Assembly (NCBI GenBank): GCA_022432975.1
Contig: CM039509.1
Span: 26,934,510 to 26,998,509 of the forward strand
DNA length: 64,000 nucleotides
Direction of reading: 5' to 3'
DNA from: Begonia masoniana
Taxonomy: Eukaryota; Streptophyta; Magnoliopsida; Cucurbitales; Begoniaceae
In this document: positions 42,566 through 54,246 of the stretch, piece after piece
How the letters are laid out: each line of letters begins with the position of its first letter
Position numbering within the stretch: position 1 is the stretch's first letter
Made by a program: the position numbers and the translations under genes
Notes under the pieces: model-generated
What the model was told of the DNA's origin: nothing
The model's input: only the letters and a program-made list of their open reading frames with translations
The model's database searches: none

Positions 42566-44518
42566 AATCCCAAAATTGTTAGAGGTTAGCAGAGAGAGAC
42601 CAATGAGGATAGCAATGCTATCGCTCAGTTGACTGAGTTGGACATGCGCCAATCTCACCAGATAGAACGACTGATGACTGCTAGAGAGGAACAAGGCAAC
42701 TCCAGTACTAATGCAACTCATGATCATGGGGGTGAGCGTTTTCACCGGCTTCGACCCCCGGTGTTTAATGGATATGTTTCAGATCCTATTCATGCTGAGG
42801 AGTGGATTCGAAAGATAGAAGACATGTTTAAGTATGCAAAGGTTGATGAAGGGGATAAGGTCACCTATGTTGTCTTTCATTTGGAGTTAAGTGCGAGGCA
42901 TTGGTGGGACTCGATCCAGAACACCGCTAATGCCGAAGTTATGACCTGGGAGATGTTCAAGACTGCCTTCTTTGACAAGTACTTCAATAGGACTGTTCGG
43001 GCCAACAAGAAGAAGGAGTTCATGAATCTACGGCAAACTGGCTCTGTGACGGACTACATATGCAAATTTGATGCTTTATCACGGTTTGCTCCCCGTATGA
43101 TTGAGGATGAGGAGGACAAGATTTACCAATTTGTTCAAGGACTGAAGCCAAGTCTGTACATGAAAGTGAAGACTGCTGGGATACACAATGTACCTTATGG
43201 TGAAGTGACGGCTAAGGCCTTAGAGCTGGAAGAGGCAGAAATGACAGCATATGCACAACGCGAACAGCCAAAGAAACTCATGAAGGACACTCAGCCGCCA
43301 CCACGTCAGAACAAAGGTTGGCAGCCGCGACAGAACAGGGGACCACAGCAACAACAGCATGGAATAAAGAGGCCCCTCAACCAGGATGATGACCAAGGAA
43401 AAGGAAAGAGACCTTTGGCACCCCTATGCCCCACTTGTCAGAAGAACCATCCTGGTGAGTGCAGGTTGCCTTCTGGCCGCTGTTTCAGGTGTGATAAGGC
43501 TGGACACCTAGTCAGAGACTGCCCCATGCCGCCAGACCCGAACCGTGCAAGAGTAGTACCCAGAGTTTATGCTATGCTGGAAGATGAGGATACAGTGCCG
43601 TATACAGTCATAACAGGTACCATTATGATCTGTGGTTTTGCTGCTTACACGCTTATAGATACAGGAGCCACACACTCGTTTATATCAACCTCGTTTGTAT
43701 GCAATCATAACATAGGATCTTTACCAGCTGAAAGGTCATTTAGTGTTATGTTACCATCAGGAAAATCACTACATTCCGAACAGATTGTTAAAGGCGATGT
43801 TGTGTCCTTAAGAAGTAAGAAACTATATGTAGAACTGATTGTAATTGACATGAAAGGGTATGAGGTGATATTAGGAATGGATTGGTTAATTAGGCATTAT
43901 GCCACAATAAGTTGTAGATCTGGAATGGTTGATTTTCGACCCCCAAATGGTGATCATTATTCCTTCCAAGCTATTCCTAAGATAAGCAAAATACCGATTA
44001 TATCCTCACTAGAAATTTACCGGTTACTGAAAAATGGTTGTGAGAGTTACTTAGCTAGCATAATGGATGTTCGGGTGAAGAATAAGATAGAGTTACAAGA
44101 TATCCCCATAGTCAGAGAGTTCCCTGAGGCATTTCTGGATGACTTGCCAGGATTACCACCTAATAGAGAAGTAGAGTTTGTAATTGATACGTATCCCGAG
44201 GCATTACCGGTATCTAAGAACCCTTACCGTATGGCACCTGTAGAACTAAAAGAGTTAAAGGTCCAACTACAGGAATTAGTAGACAAAGGATTTATACGCC
44301 TTAGCAGTTCCCCTTGGGGTGCACCTGTTTTATTTGTCAAGAAGAAAGATGGTTCCCTTAGAATGTGCATAGACTACAGGGAACTAAATAAGTTGACAAT
44401 TAAGAATAAGTACCCCTTACCTCGGATTGATGATTTGTTTGACCAATTGCAAGGAGCTAAGGTGTTTTCGAAAATAGATTTACGTTCGGGTTATTACCAA
44501 CTGAAGGTTAAGGAATGA
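42556..44518 (+). pseudogene. gag-pol: E5 gag, protease and RT N-terminus
   Basis: The best open part starts after an in-frame TAG at 42587; the expected initiator looks changed to TTG (42556). Domains in order: gag core ([37 protein letters not shown]; 42770-43200), a Gln/Pro-rich linker, zinc knuckle [14 protein letters not shown] (43481-43522), protease active site [10 protein letters not shown] (43652-43681) and [11 protein letters not shown], then RT through [23 protein letters not shown] and [17 protein letters not shown]. Gag packages RNA, protease matures the polyprotein and RT copies RNA into DNA. A TGA ends the frame at 44516-44518 before the RT catalytic site. This is a Del/Tekay-type order. 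Confidence 0.9.
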
Positions 44519-45226
44519 GATATACCAAAGACAGCCTTCAGAACCCGTTATGGACACTATGAATTCTTGGTCATGTCATTTGGACTGACCAATGCACCTG
44601 CAGCCTTTATGGACTTAATGAATTGAGTGTTTCGGGAGTACTTAGACAAATTTGTAATTGTGTTTATAGACGATATCCTGATTTACTCACAGACCGAAGC
44701 TGACCATGGAGAACATTTAAGAGTAGTTTTGACAACATTGAAGGAGCACCAGCTTTATGCCAAATTATCCAAGTGTGAATTTTGGTTGGACAAGGTTAAT
44801 TTTTTTGGACATGTAGTTTCTGCTAATGGAATATCAGTGGACCCGACCAAAATTCAGGCAGTAAAGGATTGGCCACAACCAAAGAATGCTAGTGAAGTCC
44901 GCAGTTTTCTTGGATTGGTAGGCTATTACAGAAAGTTCATCAAAGGATTTTCTATGATAGCTAAACCCCTGACGAGTTTGACAAGGAAGGACAATAAATA
45001 CTCTTGGACCGAAACTTGTGAGGATAGCTTCCAGTTATTGAAGGTGAAGTTAACAACAGCCCCGGTATTGACCCTTCCAACCGAAGAAGGAAAGTTTAGC
45101 GTATATTGTGATGCATCTAAAGTTGGGTTGGGCTGTGTTTTGATGCAAGAAGGTAAAGTTGTAGCGTATGCCTCTAGACAGCTAAAGAGTTATGAACAGA
45201 ACTACCCCACCCATGATTTGGAATAG
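44519..45226 (+). pseudogene. pol: E5 RT C-terminus and RNase H start
   Basis: The same frame goes on after TGA with [20 protein letters not shown] and [12 protein letters not shown], meets a second TGA (~44624; E7 has CGA there), then [14 protein letters not shown] with the RT catalytic Asp pair (44662-44673), [19 protein letters not shown] (thumb), [11 protein letters not shown] and RNase H start [16 protein letters not shown]. At ~45222 one base is missing relative to E6 and E7, which shifts the frame at THDLE. Confidence 0.88.
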
Positions 45227-45888
45227 CTGCTGTTGTCTTTGCCTTGAAGATTTGGAGACACTATTTATATGGACAACAATGTGAGGTGTTTTCCGACCAT
45301 AAAAGTCTGAAGTATCTCTTCACACAAAAGGAATTGAACATGAGGCAGAGGCGTTGGTTGGAATTTGTTAAGGACTACGATTTTGAGATCAAGTATCACC
45401 CGGGTAAAGCTAACTCCGTGGCTGACGCCTTGAGCAGGATGTCATCAACGATGCAACCCGTAACGTCAACCATGTCTATACCATTGAGAACAGAAGTACA
45501 GAAGTTTGAATTGGAGTTAGTTCCAGAATTATCAACCTTACTTGCTGAGTTGACCATTCAACCAACGATTGTGGAAAAGATCAAGGGGGCACAACAGAGG
45601 AGTTCAGAGGAGAATATCAGTATGATGAACAAGGTGAAGAACACCACCTCCGAGTTTAGTCTCTCCAAGGACGGGATTCTGAAGTTTAGGAATAGATGGT
45701 ATGTCCCTAGTGATGAAGGATTACGTAAGCAAATCTTGGCTGAGGCGCACTCGTCTCCCTTTTCTGTGCATCCTGGAGGCACCAAGATGTATCGAGACCT
45801 GAAGTTACTCTACTGGTGGCCAAACTTAAAGAGAGATGTTGCTAAGTATGTAGAGTCGTGTTTGGTTTGCCCGCAGGTTAAAGCCTAG
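45227..45888 (+). pseudogene. pol: E5 RNase H and integrase zinc-binding domain
   Basis: After the frameshift: [31 protein letters not shown] and [17 protein letters not shown] complete RNase H, including its last catalytic Asp (ADALSR). A spacer follows, then the integrase HHCC zinc domain: [37 protein letters not shown] (His, His, Cys, Cys all present). TAG at 45886 interrupts before the catalytic core. Confidence 0.88.
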
Positions 45889-46472
45889 CACCAACGTCCA
45901 GGAGGTACCTTTCAACCTCTGCCCATCCCGAGTGGAAGTGGGAACACATAGCTATGGATTTCATAGTAGGATTACCTAAGACAACTAAAGGACATGATAG
46001 CATTTAGGTTGTGATTGATAGACTGACAAAATCGGCCCATTTCTTACCAGTAAGGACAACCTACTCGATGGACCAGCTTGCTAATCTTTATGTACAAGAA
46101 GTTATTAGGTTGCATGGGATTCCTGCATCTATTGTCTCTGATCGTATTCCTAGATTCACCTCGAGGTTTTGGCAAAGCTTACAGGGCACATTAGGTACAA
46201 AATTATCCTTCAGCACTGCTTTTCACCCACAGACAGATGGCCAATCAGAAAGGACTATTCGGATACTTGAGGATATGTTGAGAGCATGTGTGTTGGACTT
46301 TCAGATGACTTGGAGCAGACATCTACCTCTGGTTGAGTTCTCCTACAATAACAGTTACCAGTCCACCATTGGTATGGCACCATATGAAGCACTGTATGGT
46401 AGGAAATGTAGGTCGCCTCTTTATTGGGATGAAGTTGGTGAAGCAAAGCTTCTTGGACCCGATATTCTGTAG
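45889..46472 (+). pseudogene. pol: E5 integrase catalytic core
   Basis: A one-base loss near 45930 shifts the frame, then MDFIVGLPKTTKGHD carries the first catalytic Asp (45957). TAG at ~46006 replaces Trp found in E6. The second Asp is in VSDRIPRF (46140), with Ile where E6 and E7 have Asp next to the Arg. The Glu lies in QTDGQSER (46248). The D,D,E triad is therefore present. [20 protein letters not shown] follows. TAG ends the segment at 46470-46472 where E6 and E7 read CAG or CAA. Confidence 0.88.
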
Positions 46473-46994
46473 CAGATGTCGGATAAGATTTCTATTATCA
46501 GAAAAAGGATGATGATTGCGCAGAGTCGGCAGAAGAGTTATGCTGATCGAAGGAGAAGGGATCTTGAGTTTGCAGTCGGTGATGAAGTGTTCTTAAAGAT
46601 TTCACCATTTAAAGGAGTCCTAAGATTTGGCAAGAAAGGAAAGCTCACTCCACGATTTATTGGACCCTTCCCTGTCTTGGCTAGAAATGGTGGTACAGCT
46701 TACAGACTGCAACTACCCCCATCATTGGATAAAGTTCATAATGTCTTCCATGTGTCAATGCTAAGGAAATGTATACGAGATCCGACACAAGTTATTCAAC
46801 CAACGGGAATTGAGTTGGAGCCGACACTGGCATATGAAGAGAAACCGGTACGAATATTGGAGTATGAAGTTAAGACTCTGAGGAATAAAGAAATTCCATT
46901 AGTGAAAGTTTTATGGACAAACCACGGCATCGAAGAAGCCACATGGGAGCGACAGCAGGACATGCTAGACAAATATCCAGAGCTATTTGCTTGA
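46473..46994 (+). pseudogene. pol: E5 integrase C-terminal domain and chromodomain-like tail
   Basis: [39 protein letters not shown], then [18 protein letters not shown] and the tail [40 protein letters not shown]. This chromodomain-like tail defines Del/Tekay-type chromoviruses. The frame ends naturally at TGA after YPELFA. The segment is intact but cut off from upstream pol by the TAG at 46472. Confidence 0.88.
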
Positions 46995-47017
46995 GCAATT
47001 TTCGAGGACGAAAATTT

Positions 47018-47035
47018 TGTTTATGGAGGGGTGGA
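47018..47035 (+). promoter_or_regulatory. E5 polypurine tract
   Basis: GGAGGGGTGGA immediately precedes the 3' LTR start TGTAACACCC (47036); it is the expected second-strand primer. Confidence 0.75.
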
Positions 47036-48021
47036 TGTAACACCCGAGACACGACTAGGTAATTTTTCTAACTGTATTAACCGTCATGAATATTTAATCT
47101 TCGCGGTTTAGAATTTTATGACAAGTTTAATTAATTACATGTGGGTTTTAAACTAGGTTGAGTGGCATTATGGTAATAATTGAAGTCTGGGACCAGTATT
47201 TAAAGAAATTGGAAACCTTAAACCTCATTAAACCCCACTATAGCCGACACCTTCTACTCTCGGCAATTTCTCCTTCCCCGAGCTCGCACCCTGCTTGCCA
47301 TCAACCTCCCTCCGACGACCGGTTTCAAGCCTGCATATCCCTGCAAATCCGCACCCGAGGTATGAAATGGATAATGTAGTCATTTATTAGTGAATAGAGC
47401 TTTGCTTTCAACTCGGCATTTGAGTTTGGTTTTAACAGTGGCCGAGCAGTTTAAGACCTTTTAAAATCTGAGAGTAGTGATGTCATTCCGAATCAATTTT
47501 GAACATTCAAAGTAACCAACTCGGATTTAATCGATGGTAAGACCTGTCCGCCTAGTTTTCGGATTTCAGACTGCAGTGTATCAAACAGAGGAATCAGAAT
47601 GACTTTAGCTATTAGAATCTAGGACGATTTATGATTAGAACTATTAGGATTTTATTTTAACTACTGTAATGAACATGTTTTAGGTGAAGAAGTTTAAAGA
47701 GAAGAAGCTCGGATTGCTAAGGGAACCAGGTAAGTGGATGTATTAAGATTTCCGGCCAATAGGGCCCTACACCGCAAGGATACTAGGAAAAATTGTTGAA
47801 ATGTTTGTCTGATGATTATGACTAATAGTTGCCATGATATGAAGTATTTGAGCAGGAAGATGTTAAGTTACATGATGTTTTACACGTTCATACAGTACGA
47901 TATTTCTCTGTGAACTTCATGTCTATGCATTATGTACACGTTTATGATTGAGTTAAGAACATGAAGAATAAATGTAATCATGATTAAGTGCAGAACGGGG
48001 GAAATGACTATGATATGTTCA

Positions 48022-48305
48022 CAAGGCTCATGAATGGCTCGCGAATTCTCCCATTGGTGGAGGCCGAGATGATGGTATGTATGGCTCGCGAATTCTCCCA
48101 TTGGTGGAGGCCGAGTTGATGATCAGTATGGCTCGCGAATTCTCCTACTGGAGGAGGCCGAGTGGATGTTAAGTACGGTTCGCGAATTCTCCCGCTGGTG
48201 GAGACCGAATTGGCAGGAAAACTCGCGAATCCTCACCCTGGTGGAGGCCGAGTTAATACTGCATGATAGTTCGCGAATTCTCCCACCGGTGGAGGCCGAG
48301 CTAGT
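48022..48305 (+). repeat. ~47-bp repeats, E5 3' LTR
   Basis: Six units corresponding one to one with 39777-40062, with about five substitutions in total. This part of the LTR did not change copy number after insertion. Confidence 0.9.
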
Positions 48306-48960
48306 CATTACTATGATTGCCCGATTGGCAATTGATTATGTACCGCTATCTTTCTCCCTCGTTTCCTGCCTTAATACATGCTATGTAAATAATGAAAATG
48401 AGCATGAATGAAGAAAGATTTACGGACTTATGTTTCTTATTTTGTACACTCATGTATGTCTGCCAGCATGCATTCCTTACTAAGCATTAGGCTTATAGTT
48501 AAACCTTATGGTGTAGGTGAAGAAGGTTCAGGTGAGGACACTATGTTCAAAGAGGATGTTTGAAGCTGGTTGCTGGAGGATGCTCAGAATGACAGTGCAA
48601 GGCTGGATAGGCGATTAAGTTCCCTGGTTATGCTCATTGTAAGTCAGAAAAGTTTACGATGAACAGATGACTAATTAGAATAGAATTTCCTATAGTAATG
48701 AGACTTGGATTTGAAAGGGGCTCGTCTTTAGAGTCTGGATATGATTTTAAGGTTTGATGAATGATCTATTGCTTAAGTCTTCCGCTATATGCATTCTGAA
48801 TGAGTTGTGGTATTTCCTGTTGATTAATGTCATTCAAGGATTTGCAATGTTTTCTGCCATGTATTAGAAGCTGGATGGAGTGATCATCCGGCTGACGTCA
48901 CCGGTGGATATAGAGTGTTTAAGCCACCGGGTGACGAAAATGCTATTTTGTCATTTAGTG

Positions 48961-49080
48961 ACCGGTGGATTAAGTGTATTCCTTCACCGGATGATGTAAA
49001 TGCTATTTTGTCGTTTAGTGACCGGTGGATTAAGTGTATTCCTTCACCGGATGATGTAAATGCTATTTTGTCGTTTAGTG
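48961..49080 (+). repeat. 60-bp repeat, two units, E5 3' LTR
   Basis: Exactly two identical 60-bp units, followed by ACCGGGCATG. A diverged half unit (GGGTGACGAAAATGCTATTTTG) precedes them in both LTRs and may be the seed. Confidence 0.95.
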
Positions 49081-49598
49081 ACCGGGCATGATTTTAATGA
49101 GTCACGTGTTTGGCTCGTGTTCGCCGGTGGATGTCCACCACTGGGCGATGTTTTAATTAGACACGTGAAACCCTCGTGCCCACCGGAAGATATCTTCTAT
49201 TAGGCGATGTTAAGCGAGTCACGCGCATTGCACGTGATGACCGGACGATGTAATTTCTGAGGGTTGATACATGCAAACCCATGCAAATCTGAATTGTATA
49301 ACGTCAAGTGGTCTGGGGTATCTCTTCCTTGTCCGATTAAGTTACAGATTAATTGATTGAGCTTAGTCGCCCCACTCTGTGAAGGTTTGAGTCGACGAGG
49401 TGTAGGAAGTCGAGTCACGAGAGGGTTCGTCTTCCTTGATGATTCTGTGTCTCTGTTTTCAGTTTAGTAAAAAAAAAAGGGAGGATATGCGAATGTAAAT
49501 GCTTGCCGAGAAATAGGAAAGATGAAATAATAGTAAAAGTTAAGTAAACGATTAATAAAAGATTATGGTTTCGTGGCGATCCTTCTCGGGTCGTTACA

Positions 49599-51191
49599 CA
49601 AGGTAAGTCTACGCGACTTGTTTAGCCGATTGGCCTACACCCTGAGAGTAGTTATTGATCGAGATCTTGGTGAATCCGAATGTTTTGGGGAGATAGGATG
49701 GGTAGTTAGGATGTTATTGTTATAGAATGCCCATTCTAGGTTTTATATACTGTTTTTCGTTCATTGTATGTTTATTGCATCGTTGATACACATGCATCAC
49801 ACTTTTTCAAATTAGCATAAAAATGAGTTTCTGCACGGTTTTATGAAAAGAAATGAATTAATGTAAAGAAACGAATGCACTTAATCCCGGTCACGACGGG
49901 GTGGGGTTCAGACATGGCTGTCTAGTTGGTAAAGCACATTTTTCCCCCGGTAGATGGAAAGGTCTATTTAACCACCAGACGTGCCATCTCCATCTGGTGA
50001 GAGTAGACCTCGGTGACATCCCGTTATGTAACTAAATGATCCCGATGATTGCATGATTTTACGAATGACATATGCACAGCACGCATTCGCATTTACGTAG
50101 ATTTACTGAGCTTTTAGCTCATATAATGTCTCTGTGGTGTAGGTGATTTCGATACAGGTGAGGACGACGTTCCTCCACCCGTTGTATAAGCAGGTTGATG
50201 GAGGATGGCCCGTGGGAGTGCGCTGGGAAGTCAACGAGTATTTTGACCCGTGGGGACATCACGTAGATATTTTCGGATTTTGATAGTTAGAAACGTCAAT
50301 AAAAGTATAGGGGGGTTCAGGTTGATGGGTGATTAGCTAGAAAACTTACATGTTTTGATGTTTTGGAAAACCCGTTTTATGAATTCCTTTGGTGAAGTCT
50401 TTTATTGAAATTATATTGGAACTGCTTGGTTGTTAAGTTTCATAGGGTATTTATTCAGTTTTTTAAATGGATCCACGCAGTTCGTCTTCAGGAAAATTTA
50501 CTTCGTTTTAAACATTTTGAGTCGTGTTCATAGTGATCGGTGGATTGAAAGAAAGAATGAGGTTATGAATGATTTTGTGTTAAAGTGTATGTTATGAGTT
50601 GTATTTAGAAGTAAATTGATAAAGTGATGAAGGTTGTGAGTGAAATGGTGAAGTGTGTGTGTGTGCAAGTTGTGAGAGTGTTGAAGGAAAGAAACGGGGA
50701 AGGAAAATGGGGTAGCTGATCGAACGCCAAAAAGGGGGCGTTCAAACGTAGAATTCTTTGGAAAACTAGAGAGCTCCCCGATTGTTCGCCAGCAATGGGG
50801 CGAACGATCGGCTCCTGAATGCTACGTTCTGGAGCAATACCAGAACGGCAGCCGATCGATCGCCAAAGAGGGGCGATCGGTCGGCTGTCTATGGGCCGAT
50901 CGATTGGCTGTCAAGTGGCCGATCGATTGCCCCTTTGTTTTTCTTGAGCTGATCGATCGGCGGTCACATGGCCGATCGATCTCCTCTTCGTTTTCTTGTT
51001 TTGGACATGTTTGCCCTCGGCATTTTGAAACGCATTTCTCCTATATTTTAATACATTGTTTTACAGAAATGATTTTATGTAAACAATTCCAATAATCTGA
51101 GACTTCGATTTAAAGTAAAGTCAAAGTTTACTTAAGGTCTAGAAAAGAAAAATTTTACAGTAATTCAAGGATACGGTTAAGGGTCGCTACA
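49599..51191 (+). mobile_element. E6: 5' LTR, second part
   Basis: Resumes at the CAAGG duplication with the donor CAAG|GTAAGT, then intron-like block 2 with hairpin TGAGCT-TTT-AGCTCA (50107-50121) and acceptor GTGTAG|GTGATT (50142). Exon 3 reads GDFDTGEDDVPPPVV and a stop. It ends AAGGGTCGCTACA. A palindromic cluster lies at 50710-50990. No gene. Confidence 0.85.
50705..50990 (+). repeat. Palindromic cluster near the 3' end of E6 5' LTR
   Basis: Repeated GCCGATCGATCG-, GCCGATCGATTG- and GCGATCGGTCGGC-type motifs with hairpins such as CGTTCTGG...CCAGAACG. The sequence differs from the E3 and E7 clusters while the position is the same. Confidence 0.78.
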
Positions 51192-51352
51192 GTTATGGTA
51201 TCAGAGCCCCCGGGTTTTCAAATCAGTTCTGTAGACTGCTCGACTGCACAGCCACTACGTGAACATCCTTCCACAACGGTAAGTACGTTTTATTTTATTT
51301 CTTTGCTATTGTTTCTTAGGATTATTGTTTTAACTTTTATAGGAGTTATAAA
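51192..51352 (+). promoter_or_regulatory. E6 primer-binding site and leader
   Basis: TGGTATCAGAGC at 51196-51207; a 64-nt intron-like block from ACG|GTAAGT (51279) to TTTATAG|GAG (51342), 10 nt before the gag ATG. Confidence 0.78.
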
Positions 51353-52360
51353 ATGGTCCGAGCGAGAGACGCAAGAGACGAAGCCTTGGATAGGCTAACA
51401 GATTTGCTGGACCATCAGGCTCAGCATATGGATAGACAATCCCAACAAATTGAGAGACTGCTAAACCGTGAGGATCAGAGGGCTCAAGAATTGATAGTCA
51501 CAAATAATCACGGTATGGAGATGGTCCAGAAACTTAGGCCTCCAGTATTGGACGGACAGTCTTCGGACCCCTCATTTGCTGAGGAGTGGGTTCGGACAAT
51601 GGAAGACATGTTGGGCTATGCTAAGATTGACAATGGGGAGAAGGTCGCATGCGTCGCCTTTCATTTGGCGTTAGACGCTCGGTTTTGGTGGGACTCCATC
51701 AAAGCGTCTACCGATGTGACGACGATGACGTGGGAACGGTTTAAAGCCGTGTTCTATGATAAGTATTTCAGCCGTACGGTGAGAGCAGCAAAAAGAGCAA
51801 AATTCACGCAGCTGAAGCAGACCGGTTCAGTTGCTGAGTATATTCAGAAGTTCGAAGCCTTATCACGGTTTGCGCCACGTCTAGTGAGCGATAATGAAGA
51901 TAAGGTGCACCAGTTTATGGATGGGCTGAACCCAGAGATTCGGAAGAACATTATAGTATCTAGGATTCAAGATGTACCGTACTCAGACATTGCAGCAAGG
52001 GCTTTGGACTTTGAGGTTGCAGAGTTGACTTGCATCAAGCCAAGTGAGCCAACTAAGGGCTTCTTTCGAGAGATCCAGCCTCAGTTACAGAATTGAGGTT
52101 GGCAACCTAGAGGACAACAACCACAGCAACAACAACAAAGAGGTGTTAAAAGGCCTTACGAGGGAGGAAATGAACAGAGCAAGGGAAAACAAGTACAGGG
52201 AACTACTCAACTGCCTCTGTGCCCTATGTGCCAAAAAGAACATAGTGGCTCTTGCAGACTTGGCACTAACAGGTGCTATCGGTGTGGTGAGATTGGCCAT
52301 TACGTTAAAGATTGCCCGAAGCCAAGTTGAAATCAGATAGGCAGAGATCAGAGAAGGGTC
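51353..52360 (+). pseudogene. gag: E6 gag with zinc knuckle
   Basis: ATG at 51353 opens MVRARDARDEALDRLTDLL, HMDRQSQQIERLLNRE, then the gag core EEWVRTMEDMLGYAK, FHLALDARFWWDSI, FYDKYFSRTVRAAKR. A TGA at 52094-52096 sits where relatives read Arg (NRGWQP), a CGA-to-TGA type change. In the same frame a Gln-rich linker and zinc knuckle CYRCGEIGHYVKDC follow (~52270-52312), then another TGA at ~52338. Apart from these stops the gag is well kept. Confidence 0.88.
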
Positions 52361-52924
52361 ATGCCAAGAATCTTCACCTTCATCGAGCCTGGTGATATTG
52401 ACGACGAGGCTCAGCCTTCTGTTGTAGCAGGTACTATCTTAATCATGGGTATTGTGGTATTCTCTCTAATAAACACGGGGGTTACGCACTCCTTTATTTC
52501 AACTGCATGTGCGTCTAGATTGGGGTTAGTGCCAGAGTTAGCAGAGTGTGAGTACAGAGTGATGCTGCCTTCGGGAGCGTATATGCAGTCCGATCATATT
52601 TTTCAAGGCAACGTCGTCTGAGTGGGGAATAACACCCTTTATGCCTGGTTGATAGTTATGGGCATACAGCGGTACGATCTAATTTTTGGAATGGACTGGC
52701 TGTCACGCCATTTCGCCACCATAGACTACCGATCCGGGTTAGTGACTTTTCGGCCTCTAAATAAAGAAGAGTTTTCTTATCAGGCAATGAATAGGTTGAG
52801 TGGGTCGCCTACTTCCTATTCTATGAAGGTCCAAGAGCAGTTTAGAGGTGAATGCTCAGTTTATTTGGCTACAGTTGTTGATACTCATTTGCTCAACGGG
52901 GTAAAACCAGAGGACCTTCGGTAG
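52361..52924 (+). pseudogene. E6 protease with lost catalytic Asp
   Basis: Homologous to the protease of E5 and E7. The active site reads LINTGVTHSF: the catalytic Asp is Asn (52472-52474, AAC), and the following Ala is Val. Both fit G-to-A or C-to-T transitions. GIQRYDLIFGMDWLSRHFAT is intact. A TGA at 52619 and TAG at 52922 break the frame. Confidence 0.86.
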
Positions 52925-54246
52925 TTAGAGAATTCTCTGAGATCTTTCACAACGATCTTCCCGGATTACCACCGGACAGGGAGATCGAGTTCACCATTGA
53001 TGTTTGTCCAGGCTCCGGGCCTGTATCGAATAATCCGTACAGACTGGCATCTGCTGAACTAAAGTACTGAAGTCTCAGTCAGAAGAGTTGTTAGACAAGG
53101 GATTCGACCCAACTTTTCTCCTTGGGATGCACCAGTCCTGTTCGTTAAGAAAATGGACAGAACTCTCAGGATGTGTGTTGATTACAGAAAGTTAAATAAA
53201 TTGACAGTGAAGAATAAGTATCCACTGCTCCGGATTGACGACTTGTTTGACCAACTGCAGGGTGCCCGAGTGTTTTCGAGGATTGACCTACGCTCGTGTT
53301 ATTATCAGTTGAAGGTTCGGAGAGAAGACATTCAAAAGACTGCATTCCGAACGAGGTATGGGCATTACGAATTTCTTGTGATGTCCTTTTGACTTACGAA
53401 TGCCCCTGCAGCGTTTATGAATTTGATGAACCGTGTTTTTAAGGAGTATCTAGACAAGTTTGTCGTCGTCTTCATTGATGACATCTTGATCTATTCAAAG
53501 ACAAAGTAAGAGCACAAGGAGCACTTGCGAATTGTTCTGAGGATTCTATGTCAGCACCAATTGTACTCTAAGTTCTCTAAATGCGAGTTTTGACTGGATC
53601 GAGTTAAATTTCTTGGCCATATCATATCTTAGGAGGAAATTTTAATAGATCCTTCAAAAATTGAAGTTGTCAGGGATTGGCCGCAGCCTAAAAACGTGCG
53701 AGAAGTACATGGATTTCTCAGATTGGCCGGGTATTATAGGAAGTTCATTGAAGGTTTTCAAAAATTGTTGTTCCTCTGTCCTGATTGACACGGAAGAATG
53801 AAAAGTTTATATGGTCAACTGCTTGTGATAAGAGCTTTCAGGAGCTAAAGCAGAAATTGACTACGGCACCAGTTTTAACATTGCCAGTTGAAGCCGATAA
53901 GTTCAGTATTTACTGTGATGCCTCGAAGATCGGACTTGGGTGTGTATTAATGCAGGAGGGTAGAGTCATTGCTTATGCTTCTCGGTAGTTGAAGCTGTAT
54001 GAGCAAAATTATCCTACGCAAGATCTGGAATTAGCAGCCGTCGTCTTTGCGTTAAAAATCTGGAGACACTATCTGTATAGGAAACAATGTGAGGTGTTCT
54101 CAGATCACGGGAGTTTAAAGTATCTTTTTACCCAGAAATAGTTGAACATGCCGCAAAGAAGGTGGTTGGAGTTCGTTAAAGATTATGACTTTGAAATTAA
54201 ATACCACCCAAGGAAGGCAAATAAAGTCACTGATGCCTTCAGCTGA
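52925..54246 (+). pseudogene. pol: E6 RT and RNase H
   Basis: Pieces in several frames: REFSEIFHNDLPGLPPDREI, a frameshifted stretch (53065-53150), [53 protein letters not shown] (catalytic pair at ~53473-53478), thumb and RNase [21 protein letters not shown]. Many stops replace Trp, Gln or Arg, e.g. in SF*LTNAP and CEF*LDRV, and one in ASR*LKL. The end of RNase H ([14 protein letters not shown]) has Thr-Asp where relatives have Ala-Asp. Confidence 0.86.

Larger units (their letters stand above)
47036..49598 (+). mobile_element. E5: 3' LTR
   Basis: 2.56 kb and, outside the 60-bp array, roughly 98-99% identical to the 5' LTR by eye. It ends TCGGGTCGTTACA. It repeats the donor (GAACCAG|GTAAGT), hairpin (48481-48495) and acceptor of the 5' LTR. 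Array difference: two 60-bp units against about twenty. Together with PBS, PPT and target duplication this makes E5 the only structurally complete element in the window. Confidence 0.93.
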
